Source: Typha latifolia (taxonomy: Eukaryota > Streptophyta > Magnoliopsida > Poales > Typhaceae). From it: a DNA stretch of 64,000 bases. The stretch covers positions 5,704,001-5,768,000 of the forward strand of contig CM034111.1 in the NCBI GenBank assembly GCA_019914945.1, given 5' to 3'. A model generated the notes under the pieces. The model worked only from the letters and a program-made list of their open reading frames with translations. It had not been told where the DNA came from and did not search any database. Both the position numbers and the translations under genes were made by a program. Of the stretch, positions 45,037-55,933 are shown piece by piece. How positions within the stretch are numbered: the first letter of the stretch is position 1; the number at the start of each line of letters is the position of its first letter.

Positions 45037-45207
45037 TAACAAGTATGCATGTGATACAATTAGTTTGCATGTGGGGAATTGCATCATTGAAATCTAGCAA
45101 AGAAGGTAAGATATGTATGATTGTCTTTAGTACTATAACTACTTGTGATATGCATTATTAAATTTACTTGTTAATCGACAAATATTGAAAATTACTCACA
45201 TGGAATC
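45037..45207 (+). other. unassigned sequence left of the C2 copia element
   Basis: No family recognised. Its last five bases GAATC (45203-45207) are the left TSD of the copia element. If the element is removed, an open frame runs across the junction into 51481-51560 (see the feature at 51476). Confidence 0.4.
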
Positions 45208-45349
45208 TGTTAGGTTTTTATTTGTTGGCAATTGTGTCCAAAATATTCTAAGTATATTTTTTCATGTATATGAGCTTTACACAAGTCTAGAATATCTCTG
45301 GTTTGAAGAATTGCAAGATTATTGGAGAAAAGCCGTCGAGTTCACACCG

Positions 45350-45835
45350 CATTCACAAACGCGTTCGAACGCGGATACTGCGTTCACACAGACAGAGAGC
45401 CGCGTTCACAAACGCGTTCGAACGCGGTGCGTTCACAAACGAGTTCGAATGCGAAATCTGCGTTCACACAGACAGAGAGCCGCGTTCACAAACGCGTTTG
45501 AACGTGATGCGTTCACAAACGCGTTCGAACGCAGTGCGTTCACAAACGAGTTCGAACGCGAAATCTACGTTCACAAAGACAGAGAGCCGCGTTCACAAAC
45601 GCGTTCGAACGCGGTGCGTTCACAAACGAGTTCGAACGCGAAATCTGCGTTCACACAGACAGAGAGCCGCGTTCACAAACGCGTTCGAACGAGAAATCTG
45701 CGTTCACACAGACAGAGAGCCGCGTTCACAAATGTGTTTGAATGTGGGTACTGCGTTCACAAACGCATTCGAACGCAAACTGAAGAATTCAAGCTGTCGC
45801 GTTCGAACGCACTCAAGCCCGTTCGAACGCACCAA
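45350..45835 (+). repeat. minisatellite-like array built on GCGTTCGAACGC
   Basis: Roughly a dozen GTTCGAAC-type palindromes alternate with GCGTTCACA and GACAGAGAGCC phrases in higher-order units of about 80 bases. The same array is in the 3' LTR (50277-50757) and, with other unit orders, at 37800-38240. Confidence 0.9.
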
Positions 45836-45862
45836 CAAAGTTTAAGAATATTGTACTTTCGT

Positions 45863-46077
45863 GAGTACGGATAAGACTCGGATTTGGCTCTATCTTGAAG
45901 ATCATGAGTACGGATAAGATTTGGATTTGGCTCTATCTTGAAGATCGTGAGTACGGATAAGATTTAGATTTGGCTCTATCTTGAAGATCGTAAGTATGGA
46001 TAAGATTTGGATTTGGCTCTATCTTGTACTTTCGTGAGTACGGATAAGATTATGATTTGGCTCTATCTTAGAGATGA
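45863..46077 (+). repeat. 43-bp tandem repeat, five copies, in the C2 LTR
   Basis: GAGTACGGATAAGA starts at 45863, 45906 and 45949, with variant copies near 45992 and 46036. Each unit ends in TTTGGCTCTATCTT. The same set is at about 50788-51003. The copies at 38263 and on the minus strand near 60955/63892 have one unit. Confidence 0.9.
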
Positions 46078-46598
46078 TATATAAGGATTATGAAACCCTA
46101 TCTCTAGGGTGGTTGAAGAAGTATTATTGAAGGAGACTTCTTGAGGCTACAACGGTTCTTCAACTAACAAGGTTCCACTCATCTACAAAAGTTAATCTTT
46201 CGTCTTAAGGGCTATCTAGACGAAAGATCAATCTTGAGGGTTATTGAGATTGTATTTCAATCACGAGAAGCGGTGAATCGTGGGTTCTAGCGAGCAAGAC
46301 TAAGAGGAACAAAGTCGTTTGGATCGACGGGTTATTTTGTGAGTCAGTCTTGTAACTGCTACTATTCTAGTGATTGGTTTTGATCCGAGTTTGGATCCAT
46401 GGTTTTTTCCCATTTGGGTTTTTCCACGTTAAAATCTTGGCGTTCATCTCTACTTTCGTTCTTAATATTTCTACGGACTTTTACTTAAGCGAACGAGTGA
46501 TATCATTGCCTAGTATTTAGATACATACGTGTGTCTAGGGGTTTTTTCAATTGGTATCAGAGCAGGTTCTCTCACCCTTTGAGAGAGATCAAATAGGC

Positions 46599-47645
46599 AT
46601 GGATTTTCATAGAGATGGACTATCATCTATTAGACCTCCTATTCTAGATGGATCAAATTATGGATATTGGAAAGCTAGGATGAGAGCTTATTTGAAGTCT
46701 ATAGATGAGCGAGTATGGATGGCCATTGTGAACGGTTGGAGTCCACCAATGTACATGGTGGATGATAAACTTGCTGATAAACCGATAGATTCATGGGATA
46801 GGTCAGACTATGAAAAAGTTGGATGGAATAGTAAGGCAATAAATGCAATTTTTAGTTGTGTTTCCTCAGAAGATTTTAGAATAATTTCTACTTGTGAGAT
46901 AGCAAAAAAAGCTTGGACGATCTTAGAAATAACTCATGAAGGAACTATGGCTGTAAAACTTTCAAAACTTCAGAGGTTGACTAATAGTTTTGAAACCCTG
47001 CATATGGAGGAGAATGAGACATTTGATGAGTTCTATGCAAAGCTGAGTGATATAGTCAACTCCAGTTTCAACCTAGGAGAGAAAATTCCTGAAAACAGAA
47101 TTGTCCGTAAGATCCTTAGGTCTCTTCTAGAAAGGTTTCAGGCAAAAGTTACAGCTATTGAGGAAAGTAAGGATATCGATTATATGAAAGTTGAACAATT
47201 GGTAGGAAATCTACAAACATTTGAGTCCAGTCTTTCAAAATCAAGGAAGTCCAAAGGGATGGCCCTATCCACAGTTAAACAAAATTTAGAGGAGTCTGAT
47301 GATGAAAGTGATTTAGATGTTGAGATGTTGACCAAGTTTGTCAAAAAGTTTAATAAATTCTTTCGGAAGCCAAACAAGTTGAATGCTGAAAAACTTGATA
47401 AAAGCAAAGCCTTTGTGAAAACGAAGAATACTGTGAGTTCAAATACAGGTGGTACCAACAACAATGTCAAACAGAAAAATAAGAATTCTGAGAATAAAGT
47501 TCAATGTTTTGAATGTTCTGGTTTTGGACACATCGCACAAGAATGCCCTAATCGCCTTAAGAAGAAGGGTAAAGCTATGAAAGTTACTTGGGATGACTCG
47601 GATGAATCGATGATGATTCTGGAAAAGATGAAGAAAACTTTGTAG
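46599..47645 (+). CDS. Ty1/copia Gag of element C2
   Basis: ATG at 46599 is 50 bases after the LTR and just past the primer-binding site; translation gives about 348 residues. The N-terminal part has LDGSNYGYWKARMRAYLKSI, then WDRSDYEKVGWNSKAINAI (a DUF4219/UBN2-type Gag), an Asp/Glu linker and a CCHC zinc knuckle CFECSGFGHIAQEC. Gag would package RNA in virus-like particles. The frame ends at 47645 because of an indel near 47610; compared with the minus-strand relative the protein should continue through an acidic segment. The closest relative is at 59520-60494 on the minus strand. Confidence 0.88.
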   Translation: MDFHRDGLSSIRPPILDGSNYGYWKARMRAYLKSIDERVWMAIVNGWSPPMYMVDDKLADKPIDSWDRSDYEKVGWNSKAINAIFSCVSSEDFRIISTCEIAKKAWTILEITHEGTMAVKLSKLQRLTNSFETLHMEENETFDEFYAKLSDIVNSSFNLGEKIPENRIVRKILRSLLERFQAKVTAIEESKDIDYMKVEQLVGNLQTFESSLSKSRKSKGMALSTVKQNLEESDDESDLDVEMLTKFVKKFNKFFRKPNKLNAEKLDKSKAFVKTKNTVSSNTGGTNNNVKQKNKNSENKVQCFECSGFGHIAQECPNRLKKKGKAMKVTWDDSDESMMILEKMKKTL

Positions 47646-48455
47646 CTTTTGCCTCTTCTCTACTTAATATTGATTCCGTTATTGATACCGATAGTACGGA
47701 TGATCGGGATATGTTACCAGTGAAGAAGATGAATCTGAAATTCAAAAGGCATATAATGATCTATACCGGAGTCGTTTAAACTCAAGAAAAGCAATCTTAG
47801 ACTAGATCAACGACTCAAGGTAATTGAACCGAGAAGAATTAAATTTGAGGAGAAGTACAAATTGGAGCTTGAACGTGTCAAAGACCTTTCGAACAACTTG
47901 ACAATGCGAAAAATAAAATGAAGGCTGATGAAATTGAACTAGAGCGATTGAATAAGGAAGTGACATTTCTAAAAGGGAAGAACAAACTTGATGAGATTCT
48001 AAAAGCTCAGATCTTTGGAAAAGACAGGTATGGTGTTGGATACACTGGTAATTCAAATAATAACAAAACTGTATTTGTTTCTGTAGGTATACAAAAGGAG
48101 GAATACCTGAAGCCAACAACCGCATTTACAAAGCAATCATGGATGAACCCTTCTAAACAGAACTTGAATATACAAACGGTGAATCTTCGACGGTACCAAA
48201 AGGCAAACTCTAGTCACACTCCTCGACAAAAGGTGAGTAGAAAAAGGTTTGTTCCGACATGCTATCATTGCGGCATTCTAGGGCATATTCGACCTCATTG
48301 CAAACTTTTGCAAAAACCTAGAAGTGCTTTTATTTATGGGATGAAAACAAAGGCCATATGGGTCAAGAAAGGTGATTTGTTTACAAAACCTTTGGATTTA
48401 CAGAGATTTGAGTATCTTCGTACTTCTTTAGGAATTTGTGCTTTGGATTGATTTT
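47646..48455 (+). pseudogene. C2 gag C-terminal part fused to the last codons of RNase H
   Basis: Shifted frames give an acidic segment and then, in 47918-48451, a coiled-coil-like stretch (ADEIELERLNKEVTFLKGKN), a second zinc knuckle CYHCGILGHIRPHC and GMKTKAIWVKKGD. After GD the text continues as LFTKPLDLQRFEYLRTSLGI, which in the minus-strand relative is the very end of Pol. Protease, integrase, RT and nearly all RNase H are therefore gone in a single clean joint near 48370, at a spot where both parent sequences share similar letters. Confidence 0.88.
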
Positions 48456-50137
48456 CTTTTTGTTTTGGTTTGCATGTTTCATTTTTATGAGTTTTTTCGT
48501 TTCTTTTTAGGTTTTATTTTACTCTGAAATTCTCTTTGCTTTTAGTTTCAGATTTGTCGAGAGTTTTTGCTAAAAAAAATAAAAAAAATTGATGCACTCC
48601 TAGATTCAATAATATACTCTTGACATAAAAATATGATTTTTCTCTTGAATATGAGTTATTATAGTCAATTTTGTCATCTTGTAGTATATTGTTTCAATTT
48701 TGATTTTGTCACTCCCTCGACTTCTATAATAATAAAAAGTTTAATGCACTCATAACGTATGTCTATTATTGTGTGAGCATGATATCATGAATATTTTTTT
48801 AAATACTCACTATTAACTTTGATTTGCACAGTTTGACCTCATGCTTAGTCATAAAAAATATGTTCATAAAAGATCAATGAAAAGGGCTACAATGAGTTAG
48901 TGTGAAAGCCGTCTTGTTTCGAGTCCAGTTTGACTCAGTACATTATATGCAAATTCAAAAAAAAAATATATGTGAATTTCTTCTTGCACTTTGTTTGATT
49001 TGTATTACAAGAAAAGGGCTACCTACTCATGTGTGAAAGTCATCATTGCAACTATATTGGTTTATGTATAAAAAATAATACAGAAAATTCCTGTTATGTT
49101 ATGGAGAATAAGTCGAAAAGTGCAAAATTTCAATACTAAGTCGGTTTGACTACCGTGTGTTGCATCATTGTTTATATAGAAAAGTTTGTTTAAAAAGATT
49201 GGTTCATGTTATCTATGCTCATCTTGCATATGCATATCGTTATGATCAATCAAGATTAATTTAATTTTGAGTGATGCATTAGAATTGATTATAATATGCT
49301 CTTGATGATTTGATTGATCTCGTGTATGACTTTTTCATTTGATTGTCATATTCTATGTCTTGAATCTATTTTGAATTTTCTAGAAGTGCATCTCCAAAAG
49401 ATTTTTGATTTGTTTTAGTTTAAATTTAAAAAAATCCAAATCCTCAAGATCTTCATCTTTTTCATCAAAATTTTCACTTCAAACCCTTTTAAAGTCTTTT
49501 GGCCGAAACTTCAAGATTTTCTTCACTTTTTGCGAGGTATGATCATTCATCAATTTTCTTATTTTTTATTCAATTAAGTCTCTTGATCTTGATTGATTTC
49601 ATGCGGTTTCGAGTTTTGATCATGTTAAAGTTAATATCTTGATGTTTCTTGTGCGATTGAATGTGATATCTTAGCGTTTTCAAGTGAAAGATGGGTTTCA
49701 ATTAGGGCCTTCATGGTTTCTTCATCGTCAGTTCCCTCCGAGTTCCTAGTCTTTGGCATTTGTGTCAAAAAGGGGGAGAGTGTCTAGTGTGTCGTGTGTG
49801 GTGGGAGTTTAAAATTTTAGAGTTTACGTGTGTACGGGGAGCATGGCAATAGGGGGAGTTTATTAGAGTCTTTCTGTCTTTCTAATCTTGCTTATAACTT
49901 TGCCTGGAGAAATTGTGAACTTTGTCTGTTTAAGTACTTTTGAACTTATGCTCCATTGATAACTTGTGGTAAGATTGTTTATTCATTTCAAGTTATTTTC
50001 ACTTGATCTTGGATTGGTATATGTTTATTTGCAGGGATTGATGTGCAAAATATTCTAGTCTTGTTGATTGCTCATTTGAAGTTTGTGTAATATCTTGTAA
50101 CCTAGGTGTTTTGTCACAAATTGCCAAAGGGGGAGAT
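48456..50137 (+). other. long non-coding 3' region and polypurine tract of C2 copia
   Basis: About 1.7 kb without genes, T-rich, ending CAAAGGGGGAGAT, the polypurine tract, just before the 3' LTR. Text such as GATCAATGAAAAGGGCTACAA matches the reverse complement of 55500-55545. A long 3' non-coding region is known in the SIRE/Maximus lineage. A second AAAGGGGGAGAG tract lies at about 49770, which might be an internal polypurine tract. Confidence 0.7.
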
Positions 50138-51475
50138 TGTTAGGTTTTTATTTGTTGGCAATTGTGTACAAAATATTCTAAGTATATTTTTTCATGTATA
50201 TGAGCTTTACACAAGTCTAGAATATCTCTGGTTTGAAGAATTGCAAGATTATTGGAGAAAAGCCGTCGAGTTCACACCGCGTTCACAAACGCGTTCGAAC
50301 GCGGATACTGCGTTCACACAGACAGAGAGCCGCATTCACAAACGCGTTCGAACGCGGTGCGTTCACAAACGAGTTCGAACGCGAAATCTGCATTCACAAA
50401 GACAGAGAGCCGCGTTCACAAACGCGTTCGAACGCGGTGCGTTCACAAACGAGTTCGAACGCGAAATCTGCGTTCACAAAGACAGAGAGCCGCGTTCACA
50501 AACGCGTTCGAACGCGATGCGTTCACAAACGAGTTCGAACACGAAATCTACATTCACATAGACAGAGAGCCGCGTTCACAAACGCGTTCGAACGAGAAAT
50601 CTGCGTTCAAATAGATAGAGAGCCGCGTTCACAAATGTGTTCGAATGCGGGTACTGCGTTCACACAGACCGAGAGCTGCGTTCACAAACGCGTTCGAACG
50701 CAACCTGAAGAATTCAAGCTGTCGCGTTCGAACGCACTCGAGCCCGTTCGAACGCAAAAAACAAAGTTTAAGAATATTGTACTTTCGTGAGTACGGATAA
50801 GACTCGAATTTGGCTCTATCTTGAAGATCGTGAGTACGGATAAGATTTGGATTTGGCTCTATCTTGAAGATCGTGAGTACGGATAAGATTTAGATTTGGC
50901 TCTATCTTGAAGATCGTAAGTATGGATAAGATTTGGATTTGGCTCTATCTTGTACTTTCATGAGTACGGATAAGATTATGATTTGGCTCTATCTTGGAGA
51001 TGATATATAAGGATTATGAAACCCTATCTCTAGGGTGGTTGAAGAAGCATTATTGAAGGAGACTTCTTGAGGCTACAACGGTTCTTCAACTAACAAGGTT
51101 CCACTCATCTACAAAAGTTAATCTTTTGTCTTAAGGGCTATCTAGACGAAAGATAAATCTCGAGGGTTACTGAGATTGTATTTCAATCACGAGAAGCGGT
51201 GAATCGTGGGTTCTAGCGAGCAAGACTAAGAGGAACAAAGTCGTTTGGATCGACGGGTTATTTTGTGAGTCAGTCTTGTAACTGCTACTATTCTAGTGAT
51301 TGGTTTTGATCCGAGTTTGGATCCGTGGTTTTTTCCCGTTTGGGTTTTTCCACGTTAAAATCTTGGCGTTCATCTCTACTTTCGTTCTTAATATTTCTAC
51401 GGACTTTTACTTAAGCGAACGAGTGATATCATTGCCTAGTATTTAGATACATACGTGTGTCTAGGGGTTTTTTCA
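50138..51475 (+). repeat. 3' LTR of Ty1/copia element C2
   Basis: TGTTAGGTTTTT to GGGGTTTTTTCA, 1338 bp, very similar to the 5' LTR with unit differences in the array. TATATAA is at 51004-51010. It is followed by the TSD GAATC (51476-51480), identical to 45203-45207. Confidence 0.95.
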
Positions 51476-51608
51476 GAATCTAATCAAGAAGAAGCGGATA
51501 TGCATTATAATACAGATAGTAGCCCATCAGATACTTAACCATCAGTTAGTACTATGAATACAAATTCATCAATATCAGATTAACTTGATGAATTTGTAGA
51601 ACAACTTG
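51476..51608 (+). pseudogene. degraded coding-like fragment, target of the C2 insertion
   Basis: Across the copia insertion (45208-51475 removed) the frame reads ITHMESNQEEADMHYNTDSSP, then a TAA, PSVSTMNTNSSISD, another TAA, LDEFVEQL. Both stops are one C-to-T change from CAA (Gln). It may be an exon of a gene or a transposase. The family is not recognised. Confidence 0.3.
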
Positions 51609-52540
51609 TGTAATGCGCCCGCCCGGCACGGGCACATGCGCACCCACACAGCATGCGCAGTAGTGCATGCCATAGGTCGTTGGGGCCCGACATGCACAAA
51701 TACACTCCTGTGCCCATATAATCATGACATCATCAAATAAAACCTGCTAACATATCCATGCTCATATAATCCATCACTAAGGATAAATCATACTATCAAC
51801 CAAATAAATTTGTTAACATATGAATATTCAAGTCCACAACAACCATACTTAACAGCTACATAATCTGGCAGGGCCCATACAGGCCATGATAAACCATCAA
51901 GATACAACCTATAACCACTGACACATAAGTATAATATAATCTGACTTGTATTATACAAATCATTGTTTGGTATAATAAAGTAGAAATATAACAAACAACG
52001 ATACAACTCAATTTCTATGCAAATTATCATCTATACTGTCTCTCACCTATAGCTCACCTCATCATTCTAAAAATATCTTCTTAGGATACCTCAAGTCGCT
52101 ATCATGCACTACATATCTGAGGGGGTTAGAAAAGAAATAAAGAGTCATGAGCAAAATGCTTAGTAAATAGATCTTATCATAAATCAATGATGTCAAACAA
52201 AGAATAAATTATGTACTGGATAATATGAATTAGAAAGAAGTATCATGCTATGAATAAGCATATAAGCAAGTCCTCGATAATCTTAGATTTATAATAGATA
52301 TCATGTTATGATTGATCAATAACATAACTCTCGATAATATATAAATAAACCTCCATGTCATACTATCAAATATAACATATATGATGCATGCCAACTATGA
52401 CCATGTCATGATGTCAAATATAATGATATTTGAAGCATGATAACTACTCGATAATCATATGTAATTATCAGTATCACAATCATCACCGACATCTCGGTAT
52501 AACATCATCATACTAGACCACTATGCATAGTTAACATACG
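51609..52540 (-). repeat. 3' third of a chromovirus (Tekay-like) LTR (minus strand)
   Basis: The plus strand starts TGTAATGCGCCCGCC, the reverse complement of the LTR end at 63886. Text matches the reverse complement of 62930-63886 (for example GAGTCATGAGCAAAATGCTTAG against 63330-63355). It breaks off near 52540. Confidence 0.8.
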
Positions 52541-52607
52541 GTTATCCATAATTGTTTAGAGGTATGTAAATTTCGAGGTCGAAATTTTTATAAGGGGGGA
52601 AGGAAAA
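52541..52607 (+). mobile_element. 3' internal end and polypurine tract of a chromovirus
   Basis: TTTCGAGGTCGAAATTTTTA followed by a G-rich run is the typical 3' end of Del/Tekay elements, just before the 3' LTR. All coding sequence upstream is missing. Confidence 0.8.
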
Positions 52608-52802
52608 TGTAATAACCCAAGGTTAAAAAAAAAAATCTCTTCACTGCATGGCACGACAGCTTCGTGCCATGCAGTGGCAGCTGGGTAGGGTGCCACACGC
52701 CCCAAGCGCTAGCCTAGCCAACCTGGCCGGCCAGCCGGGTGTGGTGGGCCCCCGCCGCCGCCGCTGCCGTAGCCTCCCTCCCCACCGCCTCTCTCCCTTT
52801 TC

Positions 52803-52841
<39 letters not shown>

Positions 52842-55389
52842 ATCTCTTTTTCTCTCCTTGTCGGCTTCCTCTCGTGACCGCCGGAGGATTGAGTTGTCAG
52901 GGAGACGTCGGCCGCTGAGTGGCCACTAGCGGCCACGGCCCAACCCTCTCCTTCTTTCCTCTTTCTTCTTCTTCTTCTTCTTCTTCTTCTTCTTCTTCTT
53001 CTTCTTCTTCTTCTTCTTCTACTCCTCCTCATCCTTCTTCCCTTCTTTCCTCTTGGACTGCACAGGGCAAGATGCTGGGCTCAGGCCTAGCGCCCTTGCA
53101 GCGCATGGCGCTAGGCTCGGCCCAGCGCCCTGTTGCACATGGCGCTGGGCTGAGCCCAGCACTATGTATTGTTTATAAAAATATAAATATATATATGCAC
53201 ATTTTTTATTTCGAATTATATTTGATTATTTTATTAATTATTCAATTAGTTTAATTAATTTAATGTATTTAATTTGTATAAATTAAATATAATTATATCA
53301 TAGTTATTGAATAATTCTAATTATATCATGTTTAGCAAAACACCCGCAATATAAATTACTATTTTAATCCTAGGTAAGTAATAATAATTATTAGGGTTAT
53401 GTATGTATATTCTTACATAATTATTTGCAGTAACTTAATTCTTATTTTCTTAATTATCAAGGAGAATAATACGCAGATAATTATGTTTTAAATACACTAT
53501 TAAATAATATAATTATGGATAATAAATAACAAAACAAAAATAGAAATGAAGAGTACATAATTACAACAAGAAACTATCCTTTTGTCGGGTTAATTTTAAT
53601 TAATAGAAAGACTGACATATTTGTTATAATTAATTTCAGATCCCGATCCCCCTATTCAAGACCCCGTGGACTTAGCTATCGAGGCTTGATTGTTATCGTA
53701 GCAGTGTGAATGAATGGTGCTTTGGTATTTGCAGTGGTGTGAGTAGTCTTATCCCCTAGACGCATTTCTCAAATTAGGCTATATTATATATTATGTACAT
53801 GCATGTTTTAGCCTCCAGCATGATTATATGACTTTATCTAGAGATGATTATAGTCGAGCATATTTTTATCATGCATAGAATTAGGTTGATCTTGGATATG
53901 AGTATGATGATGATAAATAGAGATGATTAGAGATGATTATACTGTTATAACTTTGTGTCGGAGTGATTTCTAGTATGAGTGTGCATGTGATAGACTAGCA
54001 GGAGTATGCATGTGTTAGATACATGGTTCGAGTCTACATTGTATCATTTTTCTCTTGATTTCTGTCCCACCTAAATTCTTATTATGCATTGACTCGTTAT
54101 CGTACTAGATATATGCATGTGATCTAGCATTTAGAAGAAAAGCATGAAATGTAATTGATAGGATAGTTGATAGAAATCGTGGGGATACCCGAGTAGGCGC
54201 CACGGTTAGGGGTGCCTGGAGTGATGATTATGGTCGATGATATACGATATCTCGTGGCCCATGTCCGAGGTAAGTTGAGTCTGTGCGCACAGACAATCGG
54301 ACACATGCCGTTCGTTAGGACATTTGTGGCGAGTTATCCTCACGAGGTTTCTATCAACTATGTGGGGTACCCGGTCTGGATAGATGTTGATACCCTTAGC
54401 GGATGGCAGGGTATGGTTATATTTGAGATATCCTTGCGGATGACAGAGTATGCTCGGAGCCTTCGGGCATAATGTTGAGACCGGTTACCAGGGGTGTGAT
54501 TGTGCAAAGTGGTCTAGTATGATGATATTATACCGAGATGTCGGTGATGATTGTGATGTTGAGAAATGCATATGATCTCATTATTATTTGACATACCTGA
54601 TTATTGAGTGGTCAATATACACCATATATGATTGCATTTGATATCATAGCATTGTCATGGTCGGCATATATCATATATCATATTTGAGAGAGAGTTATGA
54701 TGATCATATGACGTGGTGACCTGTTTATTCATTATCGAGGATTATGTATTCTCATTAGTTATGACATGTTATCTATATTTCATTTATGTATTATTGAGGA
54801 CACATTCATTTACTCATTCATGACATGGTACTTTTTATGATTCATATTATCCAGTACTTGATTTACTCTCTATTTGGCATCACTGATTCACGGTAAGGTC
54901 TTTTCACTGAGCCTTTAGCTCATGACTCTCTTTATTTTCTCCTTTCCAAAAACCCAAGTAAACGAGAGGAGCAGGATTCTCCCTTAGAGGTCGTGCCGGT
55001 GAGTGAGGAGTAGAGTGTGGTTAGTGTTATATGCCAGATGAGTTATCTTATCTAATGTATCAGTAGACATCCTCCAAAGTGTATCTGTATCCTTGTCTTA
55101 TATTTTAGCAGGTGACTTTGTACTTGTATAATTATGTATATACCACTGTTATGTATATTTAGTTGTGAAAAGCTCTTAATGATGTGTTGTAGCCTGTGTG
55201 GGGCCCAAGTAGGATTATCTGTATGCTGTTGCCATTTAGACTTGAGTTATTCTTAGTTTAGATATTGTGGATAAAATTATGATGTTGCTACTGGTTTATT
55301 TGATTGTCAGTAACTAACCAAATGGTCAGGTGCTACGCACGTGCCGTGTGGGCTCGTGCCACGCACGTGTTTAGGGTTTGGGTGTTACA
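52608..55389 (+). repeat. 3' LTR of a chromovirus (Tekay-like), 2.8 kb
   Basis: TGTAATAACCC to GGTGTTACA. Inside: a GC-rich start, a CT run (52806-52840), a (CTT)n run (about 52966-53020), three tandem hairpin units of type GCTGGGCTCGGCCCAGC (53070-53165), AT-rich text, CCCCTAGACG and TTTTAGCCTCCAGCATGA, and a GC-rich end. It has the same architecture as 60974-63886. The arginine- and serine-run frames at 52709-53254 are products of the simple repeats. Confidence 0.88.
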
Positions 55390-55933
55390 CTTTTCTTGTA
55401 GTACATATTAAACAATGTGCAAGAAGATATTCACAAATATCAAAAAATTTTATTTAATTTGCAAGCAATGTACTGAGTAAAACTAGAATCTAAACAAGAT
55501 GACTTTCACACAAACTCATTGTAGCTCTTTTCATTGATCTTTTATGAACACATTTGTGAAGACTAAGCATGAGGTCAAACTATGCAAATCAAAGTCAATA
55601 GTGAGCTATTTAAAAAAATTTCATGATGTCATGCTCACTCAAGAATATACACACGTTATGAGTGCATTAAATTTAGTTTAATTATCATAGAAGTCGAGAG
55701 AGTGAATAAACCAGAAATGATACAATATACTACAAGATGACAAAATTGACTATAATAACTCATAATCAAGAGAAAAATTATATTTATATGTCAAGAGTAT
55801 ATTATTGAATCTAGGGGTGCATCAATTTTTTTTATGACAAAAACTCTCGACAAATCTGAAACTAAAACCAAAGAGAAAATTTCAGAGTAAAAGAAAACCT
55901 AAAAAAAATAAAATAAAATAAAAAACACACAAA
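55390..55933 (-). other. 3' untranslated part of C2 copia (minus strand), truncated
   Basis: The reverse complement of 55393-55545 matches 48880-49015 of the other C2 element. It breaks off at the chromovirus LTR end at 55389, so the 3' LTR is absent here. The rest is A/T-rich with no frame. Confidence 0.65.

Larger units (their letters stand above)
45208..46549 (+). repeat. 5' LTR of Ty1/copia element C2
   Basis: TGTTAGGTTTTT to GGGGTTTTTTCA, 1342 bp. It contains the palindrome array (45350-45830), five copies of a 43-bp unit starting GAGTACGGATAAGA (45863-46075), TATATAA at 46078-46084 and a leader. It is followed by ATTGGTATCAGAGCAGG, the primer-binding site. Confidence 0.95.

Noticed and set aside
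45350..45835. CRISPR-like array (short palindromic units with spacers)
   Set aside because: The setting is a plant LTR; spacers are themselves repeated, and no cas gene or leader is present.
45185..45874. 229- and 180-codon frames
   Set aside because: Same repeat array in the C2 5' LTR; no start context or domain, and the frames overlap each other.
50106..50790. 120- to 185-codon frames in the 3' LTR
   Set aside because: Same array as above, in the second LTR.
52648..53254. Arg-run and Ser-run frames
   Set aside because: Products of CT and CTT repeats in the LTR, open on both strands.
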